A DNA stretch of 64,000 nucleotides from Pseudomonadota bacterium. GTDB taxonomy: Bacteria; Pseudomonadota; Alphaproteobacteria; Acetobacterales; Acetobacteraceae. The stretch spans positions 1 through 64,000 of the forward strand of contig JAKAWQ010000011.1 of the NCBI GenBank assembly GCA_021816925.1, in the 5' to 3' direction. Positions 18,701 through 26,817 of this stretch are shown here, one piece after another (position 1 is the first letter of the stretch; the number at the start of each line of letters is the position of its first letter). The notes below the pieces were generated by a model. The model saw only the letters and a program-made list of their open reading frames with translations, ran no database searches and had not been told where the DNA came from. Made by a program: the position numbers and the translations under genes.

Positions 18701-19183
18701 GGATTTCCGACCAACCCGGAGCGGGCGCAGGATCGGAGCTTCGTCGGCACCATCACCGCCGGCATGGCGGCCTACGCAGAGGGAACGCTCGGCCCGCAGG
18801 CGATCCGCCTCGACGAGGTGGATCATCTGATCGCGATCGGCTCGGATCGTATGATGCAGGCGGTGGCCGAAGCGCGGCGTGGCAACCTCGCGCGACTCTT
18901 CAAGCCCGACCATACCGCGATCGGCTCGATCAACAGCCCGATGCAATGCATGATGAAGGAAGTCTGCGCGCAGTGCCTGCAGCCGCAACGGGACCCGGTC
19001 AGCGGCGAACGAAGTGTCGTGTTCAGCTGCTTCAATCAGGACCAGTGTCTTGAGCAGGTGGATTTCGACGCCTTGGCCGAACGCCTGGGACAGAACAGCC
19101 TGGCCGAAAAGACGAGCGCGCTCTGGATCGATCGCGCGCTGCAGCGGTTGAACGCGCGCGCGATGTCGCAGGCGCGGCGCTGA
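15716..19183 (+). CDS. Large multidomain FAD/Fe-S oxidoreductase (GltD-like plus PyrK/FNR-like)
   Basis: A 1155-residue electron-transfer enzyme. Residues 1-235: helical region without recognised domain. Cysteine clusters C242-x2-C245-x6-C252 and C317-x2-C320-x3-C324 probably hold Fe-S centres. About 379-790: glutamate-synthase-small-subunit-like two-dinucleotide-binding fold, with FAD site 'VLVVGLGPAGFTLAHHL' and NAD(P) site 'VVVIGGGLTAIDTATES'. About 815-1120: ferredoxin-reductase-like domain ('FRPGQFFRLQNYE', 'LALAGGGLGNAV') ending in a PyrK-type cysteine set C1078, C1084, C1087, C1105. It likely passes electrons between NAD(P)H and a protein partner; neighbour di-iron protein is the natural candidate. 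Start ATG 15716 is the first in-frame ATG after the upstream stop; no strong ribosome site seen. Confidence 0.85.
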   Translation: MTRMDALPLGFGFGFADLSESEGLVRLDRQFLLALAAAAPEVHAALLKARAAPERLAAREESELLIGLGPHLEVFLGRLFGIQAELAGIAAATRALDPVHACRRLFVQRQAVRKYPEPKDFDGPELRRRLEEVMGEDFGEAAFALHVARWEEAGAAEPLDLALRYAAWASLTEEGRAQHHGGILFRVPARVEPTHLLPLETVERDGVTMLALPDALHRLREGFSLTDAGMSSAEALAEMHYCIWCHHQGKDSCSKGLADRKAGGFQRSALGVTLAGCPLEERVSEMHELRAEGCLLGAFATIIVDNPMLAATGHRICNDCMKACIYQKQQPVDIPQAETSILRDVLALPWGFEIYDLLVRWNPLDVRRPLPRPESGRSVLVVGLGPAGFTLAHHLLNEGHAVVAIDGLKIEPLGFDPRQPVREAARLFEDLDDRVMAGFGGVAEYGITVRWNKNYLKLIRLLLERRAGFATFGGVRFGGGGTLDIDRALAMGFDHVALCLGAGRPTVLDIPGGLARGVREASDFLMALQLTGAAKRSSIANLELRLPVVVIGGGLTAIDTATESLAYYVRQVEKFAARWRTLAGERGEAMLRAQLGEEERALALEFLSHAAAIEDERRTALRENRPARLGPLLDRWGGATIAYRRRLIDSPSYTLNHEEVGKALEEGVRFAENLVPLAIETDHFGHAESVRFRNAEGGETRLAAGAVLVAAGTSPNTVLAREDARIRLDGRFFQAIDERGERIALRRGETKPERARVLMHRAADGRFLSFFGDLHPNFAGNVVKAMASAKRGYPVISACLTAREAASSPAAILAAARRDLSATVHAVQRLAPRIVEVIVHAPAAALAFRPGQFFRLQNYERHAARLNEPGHGLTVLAMEGLAMTGAAADPEAGLVSVIVLEMGGSSDLAALLRPGEPVVLMGPTGTPTEIPAGRTLALAGGGLGNAVLFSIGRAARAAGTRVLYFAGYRERADRYKAAEIERAADVVVWCCEEAPGFPTNPERAQDRSFVGTITAGMAAYAEGTLGPQAIRLDEVDHLIAIGSDRMMQAVAEARRGNLARLFKPDHTAIGSINSPMQCMMKEVCAQCLQPQRDPVSGERSVVFSCFNQDQCLEQVDFDALAERLGQNSLAEKTSALWIDRALQRLNARAMSQARR

Positions 19184-19236
19184 GGGCGGCGCCGCGCTCC
19201 CTTGGCCGGCACCGAGGCGGGTGCGATAAGACCGGG

Positions 19237-19905
19237 ATGCGGCTTCTCTATCACCTTCCGCTTTCCCCCTTTTCACGCAAAGTACGTCTCGTGCTGGCCG
19301 AGAAGCGCCTGCCGTTCGAATTGAGGCTGGAGAGGGCCTGGGAACGGCGCGCCGAGTATCTCGATCTCAATCCGACCGGGCTTGTGCCGACGCTTGTCGA
19401 GGAAGGCGGGTTCGTGATCCCGGATTCGGGCGTGATCTGCGAGTATCTTGAGGAGGCCTATCCGGACACGCGGCTCTTGGGCAAGACGCCGGCCGAGCGG
19501 GTCGAGGTGCGGCGGCTGGTCGCTTGGTTCGACGGCAAGTTCGCCGCAGAGGTGACGCGCAACCTGCTCGGCGAGAAATTCATGAAACAACTGGCGGGCC
19601 GGGGTCAGCCGGATGCCAGCGCGATCAGGGTCGGCTATGCCCAGCTTCGCGAGCATCTGAAGTATCTCGGCTGGCTTGCCGAGAACCGGAAATGGCTGGC
19701 CGGTCCGATGCTTTCGCTCGCCGACTTCGCCGCGGCGGGGCACCTTTCCGCGCTCGATTTCGCGGGCGACGTTGATTGGTCGGTCGCGCCGGCCGCGCGG
19801 GAGTGGTACGCACGCATGAAGTCGCGCCCGAGTTTCCGCGGCGTGCTGGCGGATCGCGTGCCGGGGGTGACCCCGCCGCCGCATTACGCGGACCTCGATT
19901 TCTAA
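19237..19905 (+). CDS. Glutathione S-transferase family protein
   Basis: 222-residue soluble GST. The N-terminal thioredoxin fold carries 'LPLSPFSRKVRLVLAEKRL' with the catalytic-region Ser/Pro, the cis-proline in 'TGLVPTLVEE' and the glutathione gamma-glutamyl site 'PDSGVICEYLEE'. The helical C-terminal domain has the 'LADFAAAGHLSALDF' motif. Substrate not predictable. It follows the large oxidoreductase by 53 bases and abuts the TTG start of the next gene, so an operon is likely. Confidence 0.93.
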   Translation: MRLLYHLPLSPFSRKVRLVLAEKRLPFELRLERAWERRAEYLDLNPTGLVPTLVEEGGFVIPDSGVICEYLEEAYPDTRLLGKTPAERVEVRRLVAWFDGKFAAEVTRNLLGEKFMKQLAGRGQPDASAIRVGYAQLREHLKYLGWLAENRKWLAGPMLSLADFAAAGHLSALDFAGDVDWSVAPAAREWYARMKSRPSFRGVLADRVPGVTPPPHYADLDF

Positions 19906-20778
19906 TTGGTTTCGCGGCTTCTTCTGTTCGGGCCCGGTTATTGCGGAGCGGCGGTGGCTAAGGCCGCCGCAGCGGCCGGCTTCACGGTCGTCGCGGCGAG
20001 CCGCGAATCGGCGCGGCTTGCCCCGAGGGCAAGCCTCGGGGCGCGCATTCGGGTCGTTGGGTTCGAAGGAGCCGGCCAGGAGTTGGCCCAGGCGACGCAT
20101 CTTCTTGCAACCGCGCCACCGGGTCCCGCCGGCGATCCGGTGCTGGATCGCTACACCGAGGCGATCGCCGGGGCGCCGCGGCTTGGCTGGATCGGCTATC
20201 TTTCCTCGACCAGCGTCTATGGGGATTGCGCTGGCAGAGCGGTGGACGAGGAGACCGCGCCGGCACCGACGTCGGAACGCGGGCGCGCACGGCTTGCGGC
20301 CGAGCGGGCCTGGCTGAGGGCGGCGGGCGGGCGGCCGTTCGACCTCTTTCGCTTGGCGGGCATCTACGGGCCGGGCCGGTCGGCCTTCGACCAGCTTCGG
20401 GCCGGCAGCGCCCGGCGCATTCTCGCCCCCGGGCACCTCTTTGCACGCATCCATCGCGACGATGTTGTGCAGGCGGTGCTGGCGGCGATGCGCTCGCCGG
20501 ACGGGTGCGGGCGCGTGCTCAACCTGGCGGACGAGGCGCCGGCGGAGAGCGCGGCGGTAATGGAAGAGGCGGCGCGGCTTTCGGGCGCGCCTCCCCCGCC
20601 GGTGATCGGGCTGGCCGAGGCGTGGCCGGACATGAGCGCGATGGCGCGGGGCTTCTGGCAGGAGCGGCGGCGTGTCTTGAGCGAGCGGACGCGCGCCACG
20701 CTCGGGCTTGCTTGGCGTTATCCGAGCTACCGGGAAGGGTTAGCCGCGATCCGGGCCGAGGAGGTCGGCGAGGGTTGA
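19906..20778 (+). CDS. NAD-dependent epimerase/dehydratase-like (YeeZ-type) SDR protein
   Basis: 290-residue extended SDR-like protein. A glycine-rich NAD(P) site opens the gene ('LLLFGPGYCGAAVAKAA', a GxGYxG variant), and 'YLSSTSVYGDCAGRAVDE' matches the epimerase active-site strand, but the usual Tyr-x3-Lys pair is not in the normal place, as in YeeZ-like family members. Reaction unknown. TTG start directly after the GST stop (TAA TTG). Its last 39 bases overlap the 3' end of the convergent hydrolase gene. Confidence 0.8.
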   Translation: MVSRLLLFGPGYCGAAVAKAAAAAGFTVVAASRESARLAPRASLGARIRVVGFEGAGQELAQATHLLATAPPGPAGDPVLDRYTEAIAGAPRLGWIGYLSSTSVYGDCAGRAVDEETAPAPTSERGRARLAAERAWLRAAGGRPFDLFRLAGIYGPGRSAFDQLRAGSARRILAPGHLFARIHRDDVVQAVLAAMRSPDGCGRVLNLADEAPAESAAVMEEAARLSGAPPPPVIGLAEAWPDMSAMARGFWQERRRVLSERTRATLGLAWRYPSYREGLAAIRAEEVGEG

Positions 20779-21495
20779 AGAGAGGAGAGCCAGGTCCTGC
20801 GGCCGGGAGAGGCGATGCTCGCCGTCCTTGATCAGGGTCACCCGGACATCCTCCCCGGCGATCCGTTCGGCGGTGAGAAGCGCCGTTTCCCACGGCACAT
20901 CGTGGTCGCGCTGGCCGTGCAAGAGACGCACCGGGCAGGAAATCGGGATCGGCCCGCCGAGCAGGAGGTGGCGCCTGCCCTCCTCGATGAGGAGGCGGGT
21001 GATGACGAGCGGGGGCTCGTAGGTGCTCTCGACGGCAAGCGAACCCTCGGCCAGGAGGCTCGTCTGTTGGGTCGGCGTCATGGCCTGCCACATCAGGGCT
21101 TCCGTGAAGTCGGGCGCGGCGGCGATGCCGAGCAGGCCGGCCAGCCGTTCGGGCCGGCGCACGGCCGCGAGAAGGGCGATCCATCCGCCCATCGAGGAGC
21201 CGACCAGGACGAGGCTTCCTTCCGTCCGGTGATCGATGACCGCGAGCGCATCCTCGGCCCAACGGCCGATCGACCCCTCGACGAACTGCCCATCGCTTGC
21301 TCCGTGGCCCGAGTAATCGAAGCGGAGGAAGGCCACTTTGCGCTCTCTGCAGAAGGCGGCTAGATAAGTGGCTTTTTCGCCCTGCATGTCGCTGCGGAAA
21401 CCGGGCAGGAAAACCACCGTGGGGCCCAGCCCCGGCTGGCTGATCCACGCAAGCTCGACGCCGTCGCCGCGATCCAGCCGGCCACGTTCTTCCAT
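20740..21495 (-). CDS. Alpha/beta hydrolase (ABHD10-like serine hydrolase)
   Basis: 251-residue serine hydrolase. Nucleophile elbow is VGSSMGGW (GxSxG); catalytic Asp in 'GQRDHDVPW', His in 'KDGEHRLSRP'. The opening 'LPGFRSDMQGEKA' and 'RFDYSGHGASDGQFVEGSIG' are close to mitochondrial ABHD10 and its alphaproteobacterial relatives, which cleave thioesters or acyl-glucuronides. ATG at 21495 is chosen because the conserved fold begins there. Convergent with and overlapping the SDR gene by 39 bases; divergent from the GT9 gene with 67 bases between. Confidence 0.9.
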   Translation of the reverse strand: MEERGRLDRGDGVELAWISQPGLGPTVVFLPGFRSDMQGEKATYLAAFCRERKVAFLRFDYSGHGASDGQFVEGSIGRWAEDALAVIDHRTEGSLVLVGSSMGGWIALLAAVRRPERLAGLLGIAAAPDFTEALMWQAMTPTQQTSLLAEGSLAVESTYEPPLVITRLLIEEGRRHLLLGGPIPISCPVRLLHGQRDHDVPWETALLTAERIAGEDVRVTLIKDGEHRLSRPQDLALLSSTLADLLGPDRG

Positions 21496-21562
21496 TCCGG
21501 TCCTCCTGGGTATGACGGGAATCTGGTATAGCGCCGCGGATGCCGGGGGTCGTCTGGCCTTG

Positions 21563-22561
21563 ATGCGTATCTTGATCATCAAGCTCGGCGCGCTCGGCGA
21601 TTTTTTCCTGGCCTTCGGACCGTTCGCGGCGATCCGCGCGGCGCATCCCGAGGCCGAGATCACGCTCTTGACGACGGCGCCGCTTGCCGGGCTTGCCGAG
21701 CGGGCGCCCTGGTTCGACCGGGTCGAAGCCGATCGGCGCCGGCCGTGGTGGGACCTCCGGCAGACTTGGCGCCTGGCGCGGCAGCTCAAGGGCTTCGACT
21801 TCGTTTACGATTTGCAGACCTCGGTCCGCTCGGCTCAGTATTTCCGCCTGGCGGGCCGGCCACGCTGGTCGGGGATTGCGCGCGGCGCCTCCCATCCGCA
21901 CGCGAATCCGGCGCGCAACCGCATGCACACCTTCGAACGCCAGCGTGAGCAGCTCGGCCTCGCGGGAATTCGGGAATTTCCGGCTCCTGAGCTTGGCTGG
22001 CTCGCGGGCGGGAAGGGCCGTTTTGATCTCGCGCGGCCATACGCGCTCGTCGTTCCCGGCGCCGCTGCTCACCGGTCAGCGAAGCGCTGGCCGGCGGAGC
22101 GGTTCGCGGCGCTTGCCCGGCATCTCGCAGGCGTCGGCTGCACGCCGGTGCTGATCGGGGGGCGGGGCGAGCAGACATTGGGACGGGTGATCCGGGCGAT
22201 GGCGCCCGCGGCGATTGACCTGACCGGCAGGACGGAGCTCACGGATCTCGGGCCGCTCACCGCAGGCGCGGCTCTGGCCGTAGGCAATGACACCGGACCG
22301 ATGCATTTGGCGGCGCTGCTTGGCATTCCGGCACTGGTGCTGTTCTCGGCCGCGAGCGACCCGGCGCTGACGGCGCCGCGCGGGCCGGCGGGCGAGCGGG
22401 TGTTGGTGATCGCCGCGGGCGAACTTGCCGATCTTCCCGTGGAGCGGGTTGTCGCCGCGCTTCCGGGCCTGCATAGACCACCGCCGCATCCGGAGAGCCC
22501 GCACCCATGTCTGCCATCCGCCTTCCCGACGGCTCCGTCCGCCGCTTCGACGCGCCTGTGA
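21563..22561 (+). CDS. Glycosyltransferase family 9 (heptosyltransferase-like)
   Basis: Predicted ADP-heptose:LPS heptosyltransferase-type enzyme of lipopolysaccharide core synthesis; cytosolic face of the inner membrane. GT9 marks: N-terminal '[19 protein letters not shown]', donor-site '[15 protein letters not shown]' and the signature '[17 protein letters not shown]'. 332 residues. Its final 18 codons (proline/serine-rich tail) lie inside the start of thrS, a 55-base overlap, so the original stop may have been lost. Confidence 0.88.
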   Translation: MRILIIKLGALGDFFLAFGPFAAIRAAHPEAEITLLTTAPLAGLAERAPWFDRVEADRRRPWWDLRQTWRLARQLKGFDFVYDLQTSVRSAQYFRLAGRPRWSGIARGASHPHANPARNRMHTFERQREQLGLAGIREFPAPELGWLAGGKGRFDLARPYALVVPGAAAHRSAKRWPAERFAALARHLAGVGCTPVLIGGRGEQTLGRVIRAMAPAAIDLTGRTELTDLGPLTAGAALAVGNDTGPMHLAALLGIPALVLFSAASDPALTAPRGPAGERVLVIAAGELADLPVERVVAALPGLHRPPPHPESPHPCLPSAFPTAPSAASTRL

Positions 22562-24441
22562 CCGGCGATGACCTCGCGCGGGCAATCGGGCCCGGACTTG
22601 CCCGTGCGGCGGTCGCAATGGTGGTCTCGGGCCGGGTGGTGGATCTGTCGAGCGCGATCGACGCCGATGCCGAGGTGCGGTTCATCACGCGAGAGGATCC
22701 GGAGGTGCTCGGCCTGATCCGCCATGATGCGGCGCACGTTCTGGCCGAGGCAGTGCAGGAGCTTTATCCGGGCACGGAGGTGACGATCGGGCCGGCCATC
22801 GAGAACGGGTTCTATTACGACTTCGCGCACGAGCCGCCGTTCACGCCTGAGGATTTTCCGCCGATCGAGGCGAAGATGCGGGAGATCGTCGCCGCTCGCG
22901 CTCCCTTCGTCCGCGAGGTCTGGGAGCGGGCGGAGGCGATCGCCTTCTTCGAGGCTAAGGGGGAGAAATACAAGGCGGACATCATTCGCGACCTGCCGGA
23001 AGACGAGACGATCACGCTCTACCGGCAGGGCGGGTGGGTGGATCTCTGCCGCGGCCCACATATGCGCACAACCGGCGATGTCGGCACCGCGTTCAAGCTG
23101 ATGCGGACGGCCGGCGCCTATTGGCGCGGCGATCACCGCAACCCGATGCTCTCGCGCATCTACGGTACCGCCTGGCGAAACCAGAAGGAGCTCGATTCCT
23201 ATCTGGCCATGCTTGCCGAAGTTGAGCGACGCGACCATCGCCGGATCAGCCGGGAGATGGATCTCTTTCATTTGCAGGACGAGGCAGTGGGCAGCGTGTT
23301 CTGGCATCCGCTCGGCTGGCGGCTCTACCGGGCGATCGAATCCTATCTGCGGCGCCGGCTTGACGCGGACGGCTATCAGGAGGTGCGTACGCCGCAACTG
23401 GTGGATCGGAGCCTTTGGGAAAAATCCGGGCACTGGGAGAAGTTCGGCGCGCACATGTTCACGGCGGAGGTTGCGGACGAGCACCGGACGCTTGCACTCA
23501 AGCCGATGAACTGTCCGTGCCATGTGCAGATCTTCACCCGGCGCCTGCGCTCCTATCGGGAGTTGCCGCTGCGGCTTGCCGAGTTCGGCTCCTGCCACCG
23601 CTACGAGCCCTCGGGCGCGCTGCACGGGATCATGCGTGTGCGTGCCTTCACCCAGGACGATGCGCACATCTTCTGCACCGAAGAGCAGATTGCGGCGGAG
23701 ACGATCCGGTTCATGGCGCTGCTTTCCACGGTTTATCGCGACCTTGGCTTCCCCGCCTTCGAGGTGAAGTTCGCCGACCGGCCGGACGTACGCGCAGGAT
23801 CGGACGAGACCTGGGACCGCGCGGAGGCGGCGCTCAGGGAGGCGTGCGCGGCCGCTTCCGTTGCCTATACGCTCAATCCGGGCGAGGGCGCGTTCTACGG
23901 CCCGAAGCTCGAGTTCGTGCTCAAGGACGCGATCGGGCGCGACTGGCAGTGCGGCACCTTGCAGGTGGATTTTGTGATGCCGGAGCGGCTGGATGCCGAA
24001 TACGTGGCCGAAGATGGTACGCGCCGCCGTCCCGTGATGCTGCACCGCGCAATTCTCGGCAGCTTCGAGCGTTTCATCGGCATCCTGATCGAGCAGTATG
24101 CGGGCCGCTTGCCGCTCTGGCTTGCGCCATTACAGGTGGTGGTGACGACCATCGTGTCGGACGCCGATGCTTATGCCGCCCTGGTGGCGCGGGCCTGCGA
24201 GGCGGCCGGCCTCTCTGTGCAGCAGGACAATCGGAACGAAAAGATCAACGCCAAGGTCCGTGAGTGGAGCCTTCGCCACGTGCCGGTTCTGCTCGTCGTG
24301 GGAAGGCGGGAGGCCGAGGCGGGTACGGTGGCGGTGCGGCGGCTCGGCGCTGCGGAGCAAGAGGTTCTGCCGCTCGGCAAGGCGGTGGGGCGGCTTGCGG
24401 CGGAGGCCCGATCACCCGATCTTCGACCCGCCGCTGCTTGA
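22507..24441 (+). CDS. thrS: Threonyl-tRNA synthetase
   Basis: Class II synthetase charging tRNA-Thr; 644 residues, full length. Domains in order: TGS domain (residues 1-60), the editing domain with '[16 protein letters not shown]' and '[11 protein letters not shown]', the catalytic core with zinc-binding '[10 protein letters not shown]' and motif 2 '[23 protein letters not shown]', motif 3 '[15 protein letters not shown]', and the anticodon-binding domain. ATG 22507 yields the normal TGS start. infC follows after 81 bases, as in many bacteria. Confidence 0.97.
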   Translation: MSAIRLPDGSVRRFDAPVTGDDLARAIGPGLARAAVAMVVSGRVVDLSSAIDADAEVRFITREDPEVLGLIRHDAAHVLAEAVQELYPGTEVTIGPAIENGFYYDFAHEPPFTPEDFPPIEAKMREIVAARAPFVREVWERAEAIAFFEAKGEKYKADIIRDLPEDETITLYRQGGWVDLCRGPHMRTTGDVGTAFKLMRTAGAYWRGDHRNPMLSRIYGTAWRNQKELDSYLAMLAEVERRDHRRISREMDLFHLQDEAVGSVFWHPLGWRLYRAIESYLRRRLDADGYQEVRTPQLVDRSLWEKSGHWEKFGAHMFTAEVADEHRTLALKPMNCPCHVQIFTRRLRSYRELPLRLAEFGSCHRYEPSGALHGIMRVRAFTQDDAHIFCTEEQIAAETIRFMALLSTVYRDLGFPAFEVKFADRPDVRAGSDETWDRAEAALREACAAASVAYTLNPGEGAFYGPKLEFVLKDAIGRDWQCGTLQVDFVMPERLDAEYVAEDGTRRRPVMLHRAILGSFERFIGILIEQYAGRLPLWLAPLQVVVTTIVSDADAYAALVARACEAAGLSVQQDNRNEKINAKVREWSLRHVPVLLVVGRREAEAGTVAVRRLGAAEQEVLPLGKAVGRLAAEARSPDLRPAAA

Positions 24442-24522
24442 TTGCGACCGGCGGCTGCGGCAAAAGTTGAAGGGCTGCATTTCGTTCCGCAGCTCTGATG
24501 GCAACTACGACAGGAGAGCATC

Positions 24523-25059
24523 ATCCCCAGACCCCCATTGCCCGCCCCACCCACGCGCGAGGGCCCGCGTGTCAATGACGAGATTCGCGCCGAGAAGGTT
24601 CGCCTGATCGACGAAGCCGGTGAGATGCAGGGTGTCGTCAACCTGCGCGAGGCGCTCAACCGGGCCTATGCGGTAGGCCTCGACCTGCTTGAGATCAGCC
24701 CGAACGCCGATCCGCCGGTTGTGAAGATTCTCGATTTCGGAAAGTTCAAATACGATCAGCAGAAGAAGCGGGCGGAGGCAAGGAAGAAGCAGAAGATCAT
24801 CGAGATCAAGGAGGTCAAGGTTCGTCCCAACATCGACGAGAATGATTACCAGGTGAAGCTGCGCGCCATGAAGTTGTTCATCGAGGAGGGCGACAAGGTC
24901 AAGGTGACGCTGCGCTTCCGCGGGCGCGAGATGGCACATCAGGAACTTGGCGTGAAGGTGCTCGAGCGGATCCGCTCCGACATGGAGACCGATACGAAGG
25001 TGGAGCAGATGCCGCGCATGGAGAACCGGCAGATGGTGATGGTGCTGAGCCCGCGATGA
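24523..25059 (+). CDS. infC: Translation initiation factor IF-3, with an ATC start codon
   Basis: Binds the 30S subunit and rejects non-initiator tRNA and non-standard start codons. The family body is complete: '[18 protein letters not shown]', '[21 protein letters not shown]', linker '[13 protein letters not shown]', and the C-terminal domain '[12 protein letters not shown]'. There is no in-frame ATG before the conserved part. The only strong ribosome site, AGGAG at 24512-24516, places the start at ATC 24523 (or ATC 24520); the next usable codon, TTG 24538, has no ribosome site. A non-AUG start lets IF-3 repress its own translation. The ATGA stop overlaps the start of the next gene. Confidence 0.93.
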   Translation: MPRPPLPAPPTREGPRVNDEIRAEKVRLIDEAGEMQGVVNLREALNRAYAVGLDLLEISPNADPPVVKILDFGKFKYDQQKKRAEARKKQKIIEIKEVKVRPNIDENDYQVKLRAMKLFIEEGDKVKVTLRFRGREMAHQELGVKVLERIRSDMETDTKVEQMPRMENRQMVMVLSPR

Positions 25060-25475
25060 GCGGGCCGGCAAGCGGAAAGCCCGGTCGCGATAACGCGAGA
25101 CTTGCGGCGCTGGCCGAAGCGGCCGGATTGGCCGGCGTGCTGGCTGCATTTCCGGAAGATGTCGCTGCGGCCGCCCGGGAGGCAGAATGTTTCCGTATCG
25201 GTATGACTCCCCCGCTGATCCCGCCCTGGAACCGTGGCCGGCGATGCGCGTGCGCGACCCGGGATGGCCGAGGCGTTGCATTTTTGCTCCGTGGAGACAC
25301 TGGGCCGTGCATTTCGTTCCGGAGAGTTTTCTCCGCTGGAGCTGACGAGGGCGCTGCTGGCGCGGATCGAGCGGCTCGATCCCGGTCTCAACGCGTTCAT
25401 ACTCTGCGATGCGAACGCTGCGCTGGCGGCCGCGCGTGCCGCCGGGGAAGAGCTTGCCGGTGGGCGCGACCGTAG
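25056..25475 (+). CDS. Small unknown protein coupled to infC (C-terminus possibly frameshifted)
   Basis: Starts in an ATGA overlap with the infC stop, which supports translation. The first 45 residues are alanine-rich and helical ('[20 protein letters not shown]') with no known domain. After the run of five C at 25209-25213 the frame becomes cysteine/arginine-rich and lies over the amidase gene, whereas another frame there reads as ordinary protein ([13 protein letters not shown]). One missing C would join the two. It may be a small partner of the amidase; function unknown. Confidence 0.45.
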   Translation: MSGPASGKPGRDNARLAALAEAAGLAGVLAAFPEDVAAAAREAECFRIGMTPPLIPPWNRGRRCACATRDGRGVAFLLRGDTGPCISFRRVFSAGADEGAAGADRAARSRSQRVHTLRCERCAGGRACRRGRACRWARP

Positions 25476-26663
25476 CCCGCTGCACGGCGTCCCGGTCGGC
25501 ATCAAGGACATCATCAATGTGGCCGGGCTCCCGACAACCTGCCACCCGATGATCCTGAACGGGCGTGGGCCGGCCGCAGCAGACTCGGCTGTGGTCGGGC
25601 GACTCCGTGCACAAGGCACTGTCGTCCTCGGCAAGCTTGCGACACACGAGTTCGCGATCGGCGGCCCGAGCTTCGATCTGCCCTTTCCGCCGGCGCGCGA
25701 TCCGTGGAACCGCGAGCATCATCCGGGCGGTTCCTCCTCGGGATCCGGCGCAGTGCTTGCGGCCGGCTTCTTCCCGGCGGCACTCGGAACGGACACCGGC
25801 GGGTCGGTGCGCAACCCGGCAAGCTGTTGCGGCATCGTCGGGCTCAAACCGACTTACGGCCTTGTTTCCCGCCGCGGGGTCTTTCCGCTTGCGTTCACGC
25901 TCGATCATGTAGGGCCGATGACGCGAACCGTTGCCGACAATGCGCTGCTGCTCGATGCCATCACGGCGTTCGATCCGGAAGATCCCGGGAGCATCCCGGC
26001 GCGTCGGGCGGCGTTCGGGCGGGATATCGGACGCGGCGTGCACGGGCAACGCATCGGCTTCGTGCGGCACTTCCACGAGGAGGACGTGCCGGCGGATCCC
26101 GAGGTGGCGGCCGCGCTCGAGGAGGCCGCGCGCGTGCTCCAGGCCGAAGGCGCGGTGGTGCGGCAGGTACGGCTGCCGAGCCTCAACGAATTCGGCGCGG
26201 TCAATCGCGTAATCATGAGTGCCGAGGCGTGGGCAATGCATGCGCCCTGGCTCCGCACGCGGGCCGGCGATTACGGGGCGCTGGCACGGCGGCGGCTGCT
26301 GGCGGGCGCGTTCCTCTCCGCCGGCGATTACGTGCAGGCCATGCAGCGGCGGCGGGAGATGATAGCGGCGGTCGATGGGGTTTTCGCGAGGTGGACGTGC
26401 TGCTGGCGGCGAGCAATATGGATCCGGCGTGCCGCATCGACGATGCGGAGGCGATCGCGCGCACCTATCCGCGCCAGGCACGCACGCCCTTCAACGTGAC
26501 CGGGCAGCCGGCGCTGGCCATGATGGCCGGGCTTTCCTCGAAGGGTCTGCCGCTCCCGCTGCAGCTTGTGGCGCGCAACTTCGAGGAGGCAACGCTCTAT
26601 CGCGTCGCCGCGGCGTACGAGCGCGCAACCGTCTGGAACACGTTGCACCCGACGCTGCATTGA
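25264..26663 (+). pseudogene. Amidase (amidase signature family), broken by one-base frameshift
   Basis: Amidase-signature hydrolase (C-N bond cleavage of an amide). The catalytic triad is present: Lys in 'GIKDIINVAG', cis-Ser in the GGSSSGSGAV region, nucleophile Ser in 'GTDTGGSVRNPA'. The frame that starts at ATG 25264 runs intact to about 26385 and then turns into arginine-rich nonsense; the amidase C-terminus ('REVDVLLAASNMDPACRIDD...FNVTGQPALAMMAGL...LPLPLQLVARN') continues in the next frame to the stop at 26663. Restoring one C after TTC at 26383-26385 rebuilds a normal 466-residue enzyme. Whether this is mutation or a sequence error cannot be told here. Confidence 0.8.
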
Positions 26664-26817
26664 CCTCCGCCGATGGAGGCGGCGGTGCGCGGGAGGGAGG
26701 AGCCGCTGCTTTGCGGTGATGGCGGGAGGGGGGTTTTGCGTGCCATTTTCCAAGAGAGCGGCCGGTTCGCACGGCGGTCGGCGGAGATCGAGACAGTGGA
26801 GGAGAGAGAACGCCATT

